From Jacaranda mimosifolia (taxonomy: Eukaryota; Streptophyta; Magnoliopsida; Lamiales; Bignoniaceae), in assembly GCA_018894105.1 (NCBI GenBank), contig CM032127.1:5921001-5985000 (forward strand): a stretch of DNA of 64,000 nt. The letters run 5' to 3'. Of this stretch, positions 1 to 12,251 are shown piece after piece. A program made the position numbers and the translations under genes. How positions within the stretch are numbered: the first letter of the stretch is position 1; every line of letters starts with the position of its first letter. Below the pieces are notes generated by a model that saw only the letters and a list, made by a program, of their open reading frames with translations, ran no database searches and had not been told where the DNA came from.

Positions 1-531
1 CACATGGGTAGAACACTATGCGCCTGGGCGATTTTTTTGTTGCGACTTGCACCATGGCAGCAGGTGCAAGCAGGGCACACCCTGGCTCTAGGTATTTTGT
101 AATCTTGCGCTAGGGCACAAACTTTGTGCACCTAGGCACTGCGCAACCTGCCCAAACTAGGCATTTGCATGCTGGTGCGCAACTTTTGTGCGCCCCTGCA
201 TGGCACACAAGGCCCAAGCCTGTTTTGCGGTTTGTTTGGATTTTTAAACCTCGTTTTTCATGGTTTTCATAGAGCGAATCCTATCAAAAGTATTACTAGA
301 CTATTTTAGAGATTTCTCTTTAGAACAAAGATTAGAACAAGGGTGTTGGTTGTTATCGTGAGATTTATGGGACTTAAGTTTGTAGTTGGCACTTGATTTG
401 AAATCAATAAACTCATCTCTTTGTTGGGTGGATTAGGCACATCGCCGAACCACGTTAAATCTTGTGTTCTTTTCATTGAATTACTTTGCGTATATTTCTC
501 AATTATTGTTATTTAGTCTTTCTGGGTAACA
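1..531 (+). mobile_element. 3' end of a copia-type LTR, inserted in CYP76 copy A
   Basis: The segment matches the terminal part of the LTRs of the copia element at 46864-51975. Shared stretches include the region around 360-470, with GAAATCAATAAA and GGTGGATTAGGCACATCG followed by CCACGTTAAAT. The sequence then passes directly into P450 coding sequence at about 532, where the intact order is seen in the second copy at about 46562. The element therefore inserted in CYP76 exon 1, and its body lies left of the window. The GC-rich runs at 1-235 are the same type as those in the other LTRs of this family. The exact LTR end is uncertain by a few bases. Confidence 0.8.
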
Positions 532-1397
532 ACACTTTGTCTTTGGAAAATTGCTTGCAAAGATTGAGGATATAATCAATCAAATATTGAAATCAAGAGG
601 CGCATCCCCAGCTCCTCCAAAGAAGAATGATTTGCTGGAAACAATCCTAGATCTATGCCAAGAAACTGAGTACACGATGACCACCAGAGGCATTAAGCAT
701 TTACTTCTGGTGAGCAAATTAGAGTACTCTTTCCTCTGTTTTACTTCCATACTTCCATGCTAGAGTAGTGTTTCTAACTCTACTTTATGTCAGGACTATT
801 TGTTGCGGAATCTGACACAACAACAAGCACAACGGAGTGGACAATGACAGAACTAATGCTCAATCCCGAAAAATTGTCAAAAACCCGACAAGAGCATAGA
901 ACTGTGTTGGACTGAACAAACAAGTTCAAGAATCAGATATTTCGAGACTTCCATAATTCCAAGCCCTGATCAAAGAAGTCTTTAGATATCACCCACCAGG
1001 TCCTCTTTTAATCGCTCGCAAGTCAGAATATGACGTAGAAGTCAGTGGATATACAATCCCTAAAGGTACACAAATACTTGTTAATGTGTGGGCAATGGGC
1101 AGAGATCCAAACCTATGGCCGAATCCAGATTCTTTTGAGCCTGAATGATTCTTAGACAGAAAAATAGACTTCAAGGGCCAAGATTTCAAGGTTACTCCAT
1201 TTGGTTCAGGAAGAAGAATTTGTCTGGGTATGCCACTCACAAATCTAATGCTACATCTCACGGTGGCAACTTTGATTCATAGTTTTGATTGGAAACTTGA
1301 ACCAGGATTAAAACGAGAAGAATTAGACACAAAAGAAAATTTTGGACTATCTTTGCGCAAGGAAATTCCCCTTAAAGCTATTCCGATCAAGACATGA
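532..1397 (+). pseudogene. CYP76-family cytochrome P450, copy A, 3' portion, pseudogene
   Basis: An intact relative would be a membrane-anchored, haem-thiolate monooxygenase; CYP76 enzymes often oxidise terpenes. Only the end of exon 1 (532-709), a short intron (710-793, GT-AG) and exon 2 (794-1397) are in the window. Exon 2 keeps an ExxR-like K-helix segment ([11 protein letters not shown]) and the haem loop FGSGRRICLG with its cysteine, where the usual CPG is CLG. Breaks: a one-base loss just after the exon 2 start shifts the I-helix segment out of frame, there is another one-base loss near 902, and TGA replaces the arginine of PERF near 1147. The 5' half is separated by a copia LTR. The end is set by TGA at 1395-1397. 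It sits tail to tail with the KSL gene. The assignment to CYP76 is from motif resemblance. Confidence 0.85.
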
Positions 1398-3060
1398 TGT
1401 CGTGATACATGCTTAATATGAATAAATTGGCTTGTTATACTGCCAAATTAGTTTACAGTTGGAGATCTATATGCAACTGCGTGTAAGACAGATTGTATAC
1501 TTGAACTGTATGTTGATCCTTACTTGTCCGATTTCTCATGGTATTGTAATAAGTAATCAATGTTACGTTTATGCTGATAACCTATACACAAATTTCTAAT
1601 TGCATTACTTGCTGCCTCTGCTTTATATCTTGCTAAAATAGATATAGACCAAGATGGAAATATTAGGGCATTATCTTATTCAAGTACATATTTTAAAATA
1701 TTCAAACAATAAAATCCTATATTTAATTATTTTGTGGAGTGGTCTTTGGCCAATAGCATCAGTCTCATACATAAAGTAAGAAAAATTTGGGTTCAAACTT
1801 AATGGAATCTTGGTATTTGTGTGTATAAATAATATATATATATATATATACATACATATATACACACACACTCAATTCTACCATAACTAACTCAAACCCA
1901 TTTGGTCTATATCTTAAGATACTCAAACAATATGACACATGCTCTACTCTATCATATCCAACCCAATGCTATTAGAGAATACACTTTCAATTTATCATAA
2001 ATTCAACGAAATTTGTCACAAAATATGATTTTATGATGGATTTATTTCACAAATTTGTTAGTCTATGTTTCGTCACTAATTAGTTTTGTGATGAAAATAA
2101 AGTGCGCCTCAAAAATAATTTTGTGCTGGAATATTTAGCATCGAAAAATCATGTTTAGAATTATAAATTTGTGACAAACTTTTCGTCAGTATAGACTCTT
2201 CATATCCGTTACAAGTGCCATTATTAATATATATTTTTGCTCCCTTTTTTTTTTTTTTTTAAATTTCGTTAGTATTCGGTCAAAAAAACATCACAATTGT
2301 GTATGAAATGTGACTGAATCCTATTCTCACAAACTTTCTATTTGTGAATGAGTGCATTCTTGTAATGCAAGGCCCATATTAGGTTTGAGAACTAAACCAT
2401 ACTATAAAATACCTTAAATAATAAAATCACGATCTCTACCTAACATTATCCAACCAAAAATCCATTGGGTCCGGGAACTTAGCCTATTTTATTGGACATG
2501 ATTTTTCTCATTGACTTTTGACCCTCGCGCAACGAAACCAATTTTTTCATTTTTTATTTTTAGTTCCCAAATTTTCATATTGCTAGTCAAAGTGTTAACA
2601 TCACCCTAAATGATGTTCGCAATAAAAAATAATTTAATTAAGAAATGTGAGACCTCAGAATTGAAGAAACTACTGACTTATATAAGCCAACAACTGATTT
2701 AATAACAAAATAGATATTAGTAAAATTTACCACAAATAATATAAAAAAAAAAATAGATGAGAAAGTTTCATAAGTATGGGTCGAGCAAATGTTATTGGAT
2801 ATGGATATCGATATAGACTAATATATCCTATACACTGACAGGCATAGACGGAAAAAATACTGAAATTGCTCCATAAAAAGACATTGTGTAAATACAAGTA
2901 ATATCATGAAACTAAATGCACTTTGATTTATAACTAAGAGTACATTTTATTTCAGTAACTTCTTTCTCATTTCATTTGCTCACTTGCAAAATCTAAGGCT
3001 CGCAATTTGTGGAGCTAAAACTTATTGGTTGCTAACAAAATTCTGATGTAACCACTTGCA
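1398..3060. other. Intergenic spacer between CYP76 copy A and KSL
   Basis: No coding sequence is seen. It includes a short TA microsatellite near 1830-1850 and a poly-T tract near 2245. Segments near 1400-1690, 1870-1960 and 2340-2790 are recognisably the same as 52542-52840, 57715-57845 plus 58282-58330, and 58330-58800 downstream of CYP76 copy B. The spacer is therefore part of the duplicated block. Confidence 0.7.
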
Positions 3061-6000
3061 TTAGCTTAGAAGAGGAGAAAGATTCAGGGGTTCATAAATC
3101 AAGGATTTCATATCCTCCATCATTTGTTGTGGAGAAGTGAATTCATCACCATGAGAGTATAGATAATAGGCAAGCTTGCATGACTTCCAAAAGATTTCTT
3201 TGCACTCTTTAGGAACCACACTTCCTCTTGTTCGAAGGATCAACTGCAACAGTTTTCTCCTGTGATATTCAACCATTTTTTTGACTTTCGAAATCGCCTC
3301 ATCTTCTGAAATGGATCCTTTATCAGCTGCTAGCTGTAGGCTCACACTGTTCCGCTTCCTTTCTTGTTGTTCTTTCTGTCAAAACCCGTTCAACTTAATT
3401 TCCATTAGAATTAGAAAGCAATATTATCGACAAATTTCTAGTATCTTAATCAGTATGCTTAGTATATATCATTATATATATTATTTTTACTTGATGAAAA
3501 TATACCTCGAAAGTTTGAATATCATTTAGAAGCCGGGTGACAGAAGAAACATGCCTGCACAAGTCAGTGCACTCCGGACTCGTAACAATGTCTTCAGATA
3601 ATTTTATGCCAAGGAAATGGATCGACGTGAGAATGCAAACTACACCACCGATAGACACCCATGCAAAAGACAAGTACTCATCCATGTTTGGTGGAGTTTC
3701 ATCGCTCCATGAATCGATTTCAATCATGAAACTTTCTAGCATTTCAATCCACTGTGCTTCAACAAACATCAAATTAGTTATAAGAAAAAGGAAATCATGA
3801 TAAAAAAAAATAAAAAAAATACTCGTTCTTTGATTAAAAATCACTGAAATCAAGAATTACTACCAGGTGAATCAGAATGTGTTTAATACAACGGCCTTGC
3901 AAGACATAAGCCTTTGCTGCCAACTCATTGATAGTGTCATATAATGCTGTAAAAAGAATTTCAACTTCTTCGGAGTCATAAGTTGTAGCTGACGGATCAT
4001 TCCACCTGTAATCCCATGAATATTAGTATCAAATTTCATCTGGAAACTAAATATGAAAGGAAAGCAAATTACAGAAATCATTAAAACAAAATGAGTCTAA
4101 ATTGCATGTGTATAAGTAAAAGGAAACATACATCTTTATTAATTCTATGATCTTGAGTGATTCTTCTCTAGAACCGTGATGATCAAAAAAATCATCCATA
4201 CGTGTTACAAGAACAATAGATTTGGCATAGGATAATCGAGCATCTGACAGTTGAGGATCAGCAAGAATTGCGGAAGTCAGAAAATGAGAAACACGTAACA
4301 CATTTCTTCCATACTTCAAGCTGTCCAACCTGCAATCTGAATACCATCTGTATATATATTGGTTTAGTACCTTTTAATTAATCCATTGCAAGGAAACTTT
4401 TGGCTTAAGCTATCTGATGGTGATACCTTTCCAGTATGTCAATTTCTTTCCGGTGTTGTGCTTGGCAAATATTAAAATCCTTAATTGAAAAGAGAAGAAA
4501 ATCTTCATTGTTTATGGTAGGGCACCTAAAAATTGAAGGAATGTGTCTGTGAGTATTATTGATCAGGAGATAAATATTTATCAAGCAATAGATAGGTATT
4601 ACGATTGAACGTTGAAATCATTACCTATATGCAGCTTTCAGAATCTGATAATTGTCTATGTCATATAGCTCAAGGCTTCGTCTATTTCCAACTCTATCCA
4701 GTATACCGTGGAAGTTCTTCAATTCATATTCCACCTTAACATTTTCAAGAAAAAAAAAAATTGAAGGAAGCAGTGGGAGGTTTATTTCGAAAACAAAACT
4801 GTAGTTATATATCACCTGTTTCTGCAATTTCTTGTCAAGAATAGTTTTATTTAGCAACTGCTGCTTCAGAAACATGCTGGTCCAGTCATGTTGTTTCTCA
4901 AGAGTGCTTTCTTCTTCATATATTCTTACCTGTGATGCTCTGTAAAGCTCAAGAACAGTAGTCACACCACTCATTTGTAGGCTCACCGTATCGAAGAAAT
5001 GCTCTTGCTCAACATATGGAGCTAATTCATCTAAACCATGATGAACCAAAATTATCAGATATTTGATGCACAATTTTGAACATCTAGGTTCAAATAATCA
5101 CTTGCATCTGATAGCTAGATAGTTATGAATCAGAGAGGCACATGCATTAGATGATGTTTTCTTGTACACAGTTGTACTAAACTGAAATAATCCAATGGTC
5201 TGTCTGAACTAACTACCTGAGGAGACTTCATATCCTTTCAATCGCAGAAGGCGAAATGCCATGGCACGACAAGTAATGTCTGCAAAAATTTCTTCTTCTT
5301 CCTGCTGCCATAACCTATTGAACACTAAAACATATTGGATCAGATTGAAGCATTAACCGTGATGGTACGCATACAGAAAATATGGATCTCCTTATTAAAA
5401 TCACCTGTATGTTTCTTCTAGAATACTGTTGATTTCAGATTGAAAAAGTCGATCTACTCCCAACCTTTCAAGGGTATCGATCATGCAGAGCCGACTGTAT
5501 GTGTCCACGGGATACATGGTGGGCACTGCCAGAAAATTGAAAGAAAAATGTTAACATTTAAATAGGAAAACCACTTCTATTATTCGACTTTGTCATGCAA
5601 AATTAAAACACAATAAGCACGAATAGGATTCAAGAGAAGTACCCCATGTCTTGAAAACTTTGAGAATTGAGTGTAAGTATTCAAAGCACTTGTTGTCTTG
5701 ACAGTGAATCAAAGCAGCTGCTGTAGCGGCTGGTGAATTGAAAAGCGAACCATTACCTCTTAGCTGTGGCAATACGTTTTCCCAGTTGAATGACTCTGCA
5801 AGCCCTTCAGCAACATATTCCAAATTCTTGTTCCTTCAAATATGAGCATTTCAAGAAACACAATGTTCAGAATCATGCAAATTAAGATTATCAATGATAC
5901 CTACCAATCAAAATAGCGCTGCTATAAACCAAAACTTCAGCAATTAAAAATGCTCAAATTCTTTTTCTCATTTTTCAGAGTATTTTCTTTAATTTGGCCA

Positions 6001-7764
6001 TTCAAATATTTAAGACCCCGCTAAAATTTTGGATTACTATTTGTTGTTCCATGTTTTTTCTTCTGATAAACCTTTCAGACTAAAGCATCCAGGGCCTTTG
6101 TCAGAACAAATAGATTTTGCTGACATGATTGCACCCCAATATACTAACCTCTTAATTTCTGAGTCCCGATTTTGAAACAGAGAATCAACTAAATCTTGGT
6201 TAAAAGGCAGAGTCAAATCCAGTTCATTAGCATAGCTGATCATCATGGGAAAAACAATGTCAAAGCCAACTGGAGAAAACTGATCCTTGTCAGTAGCAGC
6301 CCAAGCGTTTGCTCTTATGAACTCCAAGCCTGGAAACAAGTTCCCCGAATATGGCAGTTACTTAGTTTGACCAAAAAATGAACACGATTCAAACTAAATT
6401 TAACTATGACAATATTTTGGGTTCCAAAAGAGGCACAAATATTTTCCTTGGTCAGCCTTTTCATGCCCGTTTATTTTTCTAAAAGACAAAATCATTAGAA
6501 AGTGCGATTTTAATTTTTACCTACCTCTGTGGACTAGTTGCTGGCCTACATTCCATTTGCGGAGGGCAAGCAAGCACGCCAATGTGCAAGAAAGGGAGTC
6601 TTTAACGAGAGATGGATGGCCCGGATATTGCAGACCCCATGAACCATCCGGGTTCTGATTTTCTATGATCCAATCCAAGCACTGCGGAAACAAAGGCTTT
6701 CCGCCGGAATATTCCCTGGACGGCACCATGGCCACCCACGCCGTGTCGTATGCGGATGGCGTAATCTCAATCTCCCCATTTATCTTCTCTTTTATTTTTC
6801 CAATCGAATTCTGTAAGCTCGAAATCTCAGCATTCCCTTCTATCTTCTCTCTTATTTTTCCAATCGAAGTTTGTAAGCTCTACATTAAAATGTTAATTAA
6901 TGGAGACGGGGTTAAACGGGTTACGCTAAAAAGAAGTGCATTTCACTTTTTGCACCCCCTCAATTATTTCGATGCAACACTTTTGTGCCCCCCAACTATA
7001 TCCATATTACACTTTATTCTCTTTAAATATTAAAAAACATACACTTTATCCTCTTCAATTAAAAAAAAAATATATATATATATATATAATTTTTTAATTT
7101 TACAGATATATTAAACAAATGAACTAAAATTTTTATATTTCTTTGAATTTAACAATACAGAATAATTAATTCAACTAAAACCAATATCTATTGTCATAAT
7201 CTTATTTTATACTAAAATAATTACTTACTGTTATCTTTACTCATAATTATAATTAATATCTTTAGAAAAAGATCATAAGATTTTTAAGTAAAACAATAAA
7301 TTTATTAAGAATCAACATAGATAGATATTTAGAAAATATCTTGGATATGATAGTATCATAAGATCGCCGATACGATTCACTAAAAAACACAAGTGAAGTG
7401 AGGAAAAGTCATAATAACGGGGACAAAATAGAATCCACAGACTCTCGCAGGCATTTCTTGACCATCACGGACTCTCAAAACATAATTTGAGAAATAATAA
7501 TACACTTACGGTTGAGTTATTGAGGCTGCATTTCACAGTGTTGACAGGTTTGGCGATGACAGGTTTTTTAGTGGTGGCTGTAATAATTAAAAAGTCATCA
7601 ACAAATATCAAAACATGATGAATATATACATACATATATATATATATAATACTAGATTTCCAGAAGATGTTTTAACCTGGAAAAGTTTTCGTGCTGCTTC
7701 GGATTCTATGGTCCGAGAAAGGAATAACTGTCAGTTGGAACCCGAGTAACATTTCCTTATGCAT
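3061..7764 (-). CDS. Class I diterpene synthase, kaurene-synthase-like (KSL, TPS-e type), intact 14-exon gene
   Basis: Probable plastid enzyme ionising a copalyl-type diphosphate to a diterpene. Exons (minus strand): 7677-7764, 7510-7577, 6525-6879, 6149-6329, 5643-5833, 5405-5525, 5217-5314, 4816-5030, 4625-4734, 4427-4525, 4132-4347, 3864-4005, 3506-3751, 3061-3375. All introns are GT-AG, phases agree, and the CDS is 2445 nt (814 aa) ending in TAA. Residues 1-52 are a Ser/Thr/basic transit peptide; M5 is an alternative start. SAYDTAW (94-100) opens the gamma/beta part. The class II DxDD site is DITC (347-350), so no class II activity is expected. The alpha domain has DDFFD (560-564) and N704-D705-T708-E712. 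Around 656-672 the kaurene-synthase PI hinge is replaced by [14 protein letters not shown], resembling mint miltiradiene-synthase-type KSLs, yet the gamma domain is retained. The product is unknown; ent-kaurene synthase is less likely but possible. Confidence 0.93.
6759..6879 (-). repeat. 60-bp tandem duplication inside KSL exon 3
   Basis: The first 120 nt of exon 3 consist of two adjacent 60-nt copies. They encode the related segments at residues 53-72 (starts [15 protein letters not shown]) and 73-92 (starts [15 protein letters not shown]). The copies differ at several positions but stay in frame. Kaurene-synthase relatives normally have one such helix before the SxYDTAW motif, so this protein carries one extra repeat. 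Confidence 0.75.
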
Positions 7765-7842
7765 AGAGGAGAGCTGGAAAGTAGGAGGTGGAGTTGGGGG
7801 ATTGTGGTGGCTGGATAGGAATGTGCCTTCAACAATGGCTGA

Positions 7843-7849
7843 TTATATA
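7843..7849 (-). promoter_or_regulatory. Probable TATA box of the KSL gene
   Basis: On the minus strand the sequence CCATATATAATC lies about 80 nt upstream of the KSL ATG at 7764. This is a normal distance for a plant TATA box plus a short 5' leader. There is no other support. Confidence 0.5.
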
Positions 7850-7864
7850 TGGACTTAGAGTTTA

Positions 7865-10241
7865 AAATAAAATGTCAGCACAAAATGTTTGAATAGGAAA
7901 TTTAAGAAATAAGGAAATGGACTTAGAGTTTAAAAATTGGCAAAGGCTTTGTAGGAGGATTTTGTATCAAAAATTCTCCTCTCAAGTGTCAGCATTTTTT
8001 TTTTTTCAATTGTAATACTAATTCATTCAGTTTAAATTCTCTATTTACTTTTTATTTCTTATTCCACTTCATGAATACATGATATATATATATATATATT
8101 AAATATTTTCTTATAAAAATAATTTATTGAGAATCAAATACACTTTGCATAAATACAACAATTGGAATAGAAGATAAAATAGAAAATAAAATGAAGAATC
8201 CAAAGTGATAATTCATTATGGACTATATAATAATCTAGTCTTTTATATATAATTACTATTTTTCGTTCAAAATTTATAGCTACTATTTATTATATAGGAT
8301 GTTAATTGAAATTTCTATATCGTAAATATCCTTTCACGACTTAAAAGTGATGATGTGATATTACTAACTTTCAACGGTTAATTTTCCTAAACTAACAGTT
8401 AAAATTCTAATTAAAACTAAAATACTTTGGGGATTTACTTCTAAATAAATACACGTTAATTAATTATTTACTTGAAGTTCAGTTTCCACATGCATAATTT
8501 AATACAACGTAATCTTTCCAATTTTAGTTTTATGTTAGGATTTACTTGTTGCTGGATCTCAATTTATGTGATATCCTCTGGGGATTTACTTTTAATTAAA
8601 TACATCCGGCCCTCTTTTAATTCCTAGGAAGTCAGAGCAAGATGCTGAAGACTGTGGATACTTGATTATTTACTTTATCTTAGAACTATGTGAATTTTAT
8701 TAAACTCAACCCTCCATACCATGGGACAAAAAAGGCAAGACTACATAATTAATAGTAAGCGTTTTTCTTTTTACAAAAATTGGATATGTATGATATTGGA
8801 TGTCAGAGAAATTGATAGAAAGTAGTTGGTTTGATTTTTGCTTTTATTGGCACTTTTAGTTACTCTTTTCTAAAATTTGAGCATGTGATGAATTTGAAAA
8901 TTTCGACAAAATGGGATCTTAATATAAAATAAATATCTTATATAGCTCAATTTTTTTTTTCGGAGCTGATTCATGATCATCTTTTAGGTACTTACCTTGA
9001 TCTTTTTACAATAATTTTGAGGACATAAACTTTTACTCAATCTTAACTTGAAAGAAGGAAAAATAAAATGAAAATGATAGTATAAGTTGTTGATATACTG
9101 ATATTGATCTTTAACGCTTCATTGATAATTTTGTAAGGATTGCTTAGTGGTGATTGAAGGTTTAAAATTTATGTACTTGCAATATTACTAAAAAGGAGGC
9201 CAATTACTTGATGGAAGCTTCAATCATTGAGTTTTAAGTTAATGATTAAGCTAGCTAGCAAAAATATTAGTTTAAGAATGTACATGTTGGAGCTATAAAT
9301 TAATGTTATATTGAAGGTTATTTAGCTTGACATATTAGTTTGCCATAATTGTAAGAAATATATCAAACCTTTTAGTATGTGAAAACGCATTAGAAGTGGA
9401 CAAAGCATGTTTGAAAGATTAGGTTTCTTTAAAGAAAATTAGCAATATGACATAACTCTGATTTTCTCATTATAATAAAGAAAAGTTCAATTTCATGATC
9501 CATATCTTATTTAAGCTAATTTAGTAACTTAAGCATTTGATCCTAGAGTAGTAATAGATTTAATAATATAGTATAGTTTTAAAGCTTATATTTACATGAT
9601 ATAATTGTCAAAAGTAAGTTTAATTTTATAATAGTTAGCTCGAACTATTTAATTTATTTAAAAGTTATTTCTAAAGTTATGATTAAGTGCGTAACTTGTA
9701 TAAATCCATAACTAGTATACGGGAGTACTGTAGCAAAATCTCTAAATCCACTTGATGGGGTTGTAGTTAAGGCTCCCCTATAGGTAATGATACTAGTGTA
9801 TGAACCCTAATTAACTAGGCCTTCCTACGAGGAATAACAGTAGTCTAAACCCACTCAATGAAGTTGTAGTTAAAACCTTGATCAAGATAGCTGATGAAAA
9901 CTCTAAAAGTTCACAAGTATGGATAAGTAAATGAATTGTGATATGTAATATTCTAATGAGTATGATGATCTTCTAATTGTTGATAAGATTTAAAGTTTTG
10001 AAAGTCTCTAAAAATGTACTTTAGAAAATATTCTGATATATATGATCTTTCTATTGTAATCTAATTCAATGTTCTGAAAGTTCTTAAAGTATATTTTTGA
10101 AAATATCTTGACAATTATGATTTTCTTCCTGGCAATTTTGGCTTGATTTGAAGTCCAAAAAGTTCTTTATCACATGGTATATGTAGTCCTTTAAAATTGT
10201 TTTATAGATTGAAAGTTGATCATTATATGTTCTATTAGGTA
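7865..10241. other. AT-rich non-coding DNA upstream of KSL
   Basis: No coding region or recognisable transposon ends are seen. It has poly-T near 8000 and a short TA microsatellite near 8080. Two similar phrases around GGTTGTAGTTAA near 9760 and 9860 suggest an old small duplication. Any KSL regulatory sequence would be in the part nearest 7865. Confidence 0.5.
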
Positions 10242-10264
10242 GGGGGGGGGGGGGGGGCGGGGGG
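10242..10264 (+). repeat. Long guanine homopolymer
   Basis: Sixteen consecutive G (10242-10257), one C, then six G. It could form a G-quadruplex, or it could be a length-unstable or assembly-prone site. Confidence 0.85.
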
Positions 10265-10289
10265 AAGCATGACTTTTTCTTATGTTTTT

Positions 10290-12193
10290 GGCAAAACTAT
10301 AAAATTCATCCTATAACTTTACCTTATTTGATTTTTCATCCTATAAATTTCATAATATCAATTCTAATCCTATAAGTATTAAAAAATTGTCATTTTTCAT
10401 CCTTTTTTCGCCGGAGCCGACGAAACTCGTCGGAAAATGTGACGTGGCATACCGCGCATGTGGACATTACTTGTTTCTGTCACATTGACAGCTAACATGG
10501 CAGGCCAAATTACAAAATTCGTCCTGTAACTTTACCTCATTTGGTTTTTCATCCTATAAATTGCATAATATTAATTATAGTTCTATAAGTATTAAAAAAC
10601 TATCATTTTTCATCATTTTTTCACCGGAGCTGACGAAACTAGCCGAAAAATGTGACGTGGCACACCAAGCATGTGGATATTTCTTGTTTTTGCCTCGTTG
10701 GACTGCCTAATAAGCATTTTTTGTCTTTTTCTTGCTTGCTTGGCAGTATGCATGTCTTTTCTTATCTTTTTTTTTAAAATTTCAAATATATTATATAATT
10801 TATATATACACACACATATATATACACATCTATATATATATATTTATATATTACACATCATCATTTTTCCTCCAAAACACAATTTTTTTTCCTTGAATAT
10901 CCTTCATTATCCCCAAAACTTTCCCATTTTTTAATATATACATACATATATTATATATACATCATATTTATATATATTATTATTATAACAATATAAAAAT
11001 CACTCAATTTCATTTTCACCCCCAAAGATCTAACAAAAAAGCATTGATTTGACAGCTACAGAAAAAACAAATTTCTCCCCCGAAACATAAACAAACATAC
11101 CAAAATTCTCCAAAATTAATTTTAAACTATTTTCCAAAACATAACCAAAAATTAATCACATTCCCCAACACAATTTTCATATTCTCCAATAATTTTACCT
11201 CCCAAAACATATAATAAAATCACACAAAAAATATAACCAAATATTCCCCTAATTTGCCATTAACCATATTATTTTAACTCACATATTTAAAATAATTTAA
11301 TTAAATTTAAACATTCCCTTAATTTGCCATTAAATTTGGTTATGTTTTGAAAATTAGTTAAAAATTGATTCTGGGGAATTTTTGTATGTTTGTTTATGTT
11401 TTAGGGGAGAAATTTTTTTTACTGTAGCAGTCAAATCAATGCTTTTTTGTTAGATTTTTGGGGTGAAAATGAAATTGAGTGATTTTTTTATTGTTATAAT
11501 AATATATATATGATGTATATATAATATATGTATGTATATATTAAAAAATGGGAAAGTTTTGGGGATAATGAAGGATATTCAAGGAAAAAAAAATTGCGTT
11601 TTGGAGCGAAAATGATATATGTAATATATAAATATATATATATATAAATAGATGTGTATATATATGTGTGTGTATATATAAATTATATAATGTATTTGAA
11701 ATTTAAAAAAAAAAAAAAAAAAAAAAAGACATGTATGCTACCAACCAAGCAAGAAAAATACAAAAAATGCCTACTAGGCAATCCAACGAGGCAGAAACAA
11801 GAAATGTCCACACGCCCAGTGTACCACATCACATTTTTCGATGAGTTTTGCCTGCTCAGGAGAAAAAAGGACGAAAAATGATAATTTTTTAATGCTTATA
11901 GAACTAGAATTGATATTATGCAATTTATAGGACGAAAAACCAAATAGGGTAAAGTTACAGGATGAATTTTGTAATTTTGCCTGCCATGTCAGCTGCCAAT
12001 GAGGTAGAAACAAGTAATGTCCACATGCCCAGTGTGCCACGTCATATTTTCTGGCGAGTTTCACCGGCTCTGGCAAAAAAAGGACGAAAAATGATAATCT
12101 TTTAATACTTACAGGACTAGAATTGATATTATACAATTTATAGGACGAAAAACCAAATGAGGTAAAGTTACAGGACGAATTTTGTAATTTGCC
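10290..12193. mobile_element. Giant foldback MULE-type element with 9-bp target duplication
   Basis: The element starts GGCAAAACTATAAAATTCATCC and ends as the inverse GGCAAATTACAAAATTCGTCC. It is flanked by the perfect 9-bp direct repeat TATGTTTTT (10281-10289 and 12194-12202), the target size typical of Mutator-like elements. The two arms are complementary nearly to the centre at about 11.28 kb, so the whole 1.9 kb is one palindrome. Each arm carries its outer module of about 230 bp twice, including a segment around TGACGTGGCA. No transposase is seen, so it is non-autonomous. Confidence 0.88.
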
Positions 12194-12212
12194 TATGTTT
12201 TTTATTGTGTAT

Positions 12213-12220
<8 letters not shown>

Positions 12221-12250
<30 letters not shown>
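12221..12250 (+). repeat. (TG)n microsatellite
   Basis: About 15 TG units abut the start of the next LTR. This makes the target duplication of that LTR unreadable. Confidence 0.9.

Positions 12251-12251
<1 letters not shown>

Noticed and set aside
1680..1871. Minus-strand open frame downstream of CYP76 copy A
   Set aside because: It is built on a TA/CA microsatellite, and the same spacer in block B does not keep it.
3281..3800. Plus-strand open frames opposite KSL exons 13 and 14
   Set aside because: They are antisense shadows of conserved terpene-synthase exons. The minus-strand reading has domains and splice sites.
5217..5314. Possible bifunctional (class II plus class I) diterpene synthase
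   Set aside because: The DxDD position reads DITC, so the class II acid is absent even though the gamma and beta domains are present.
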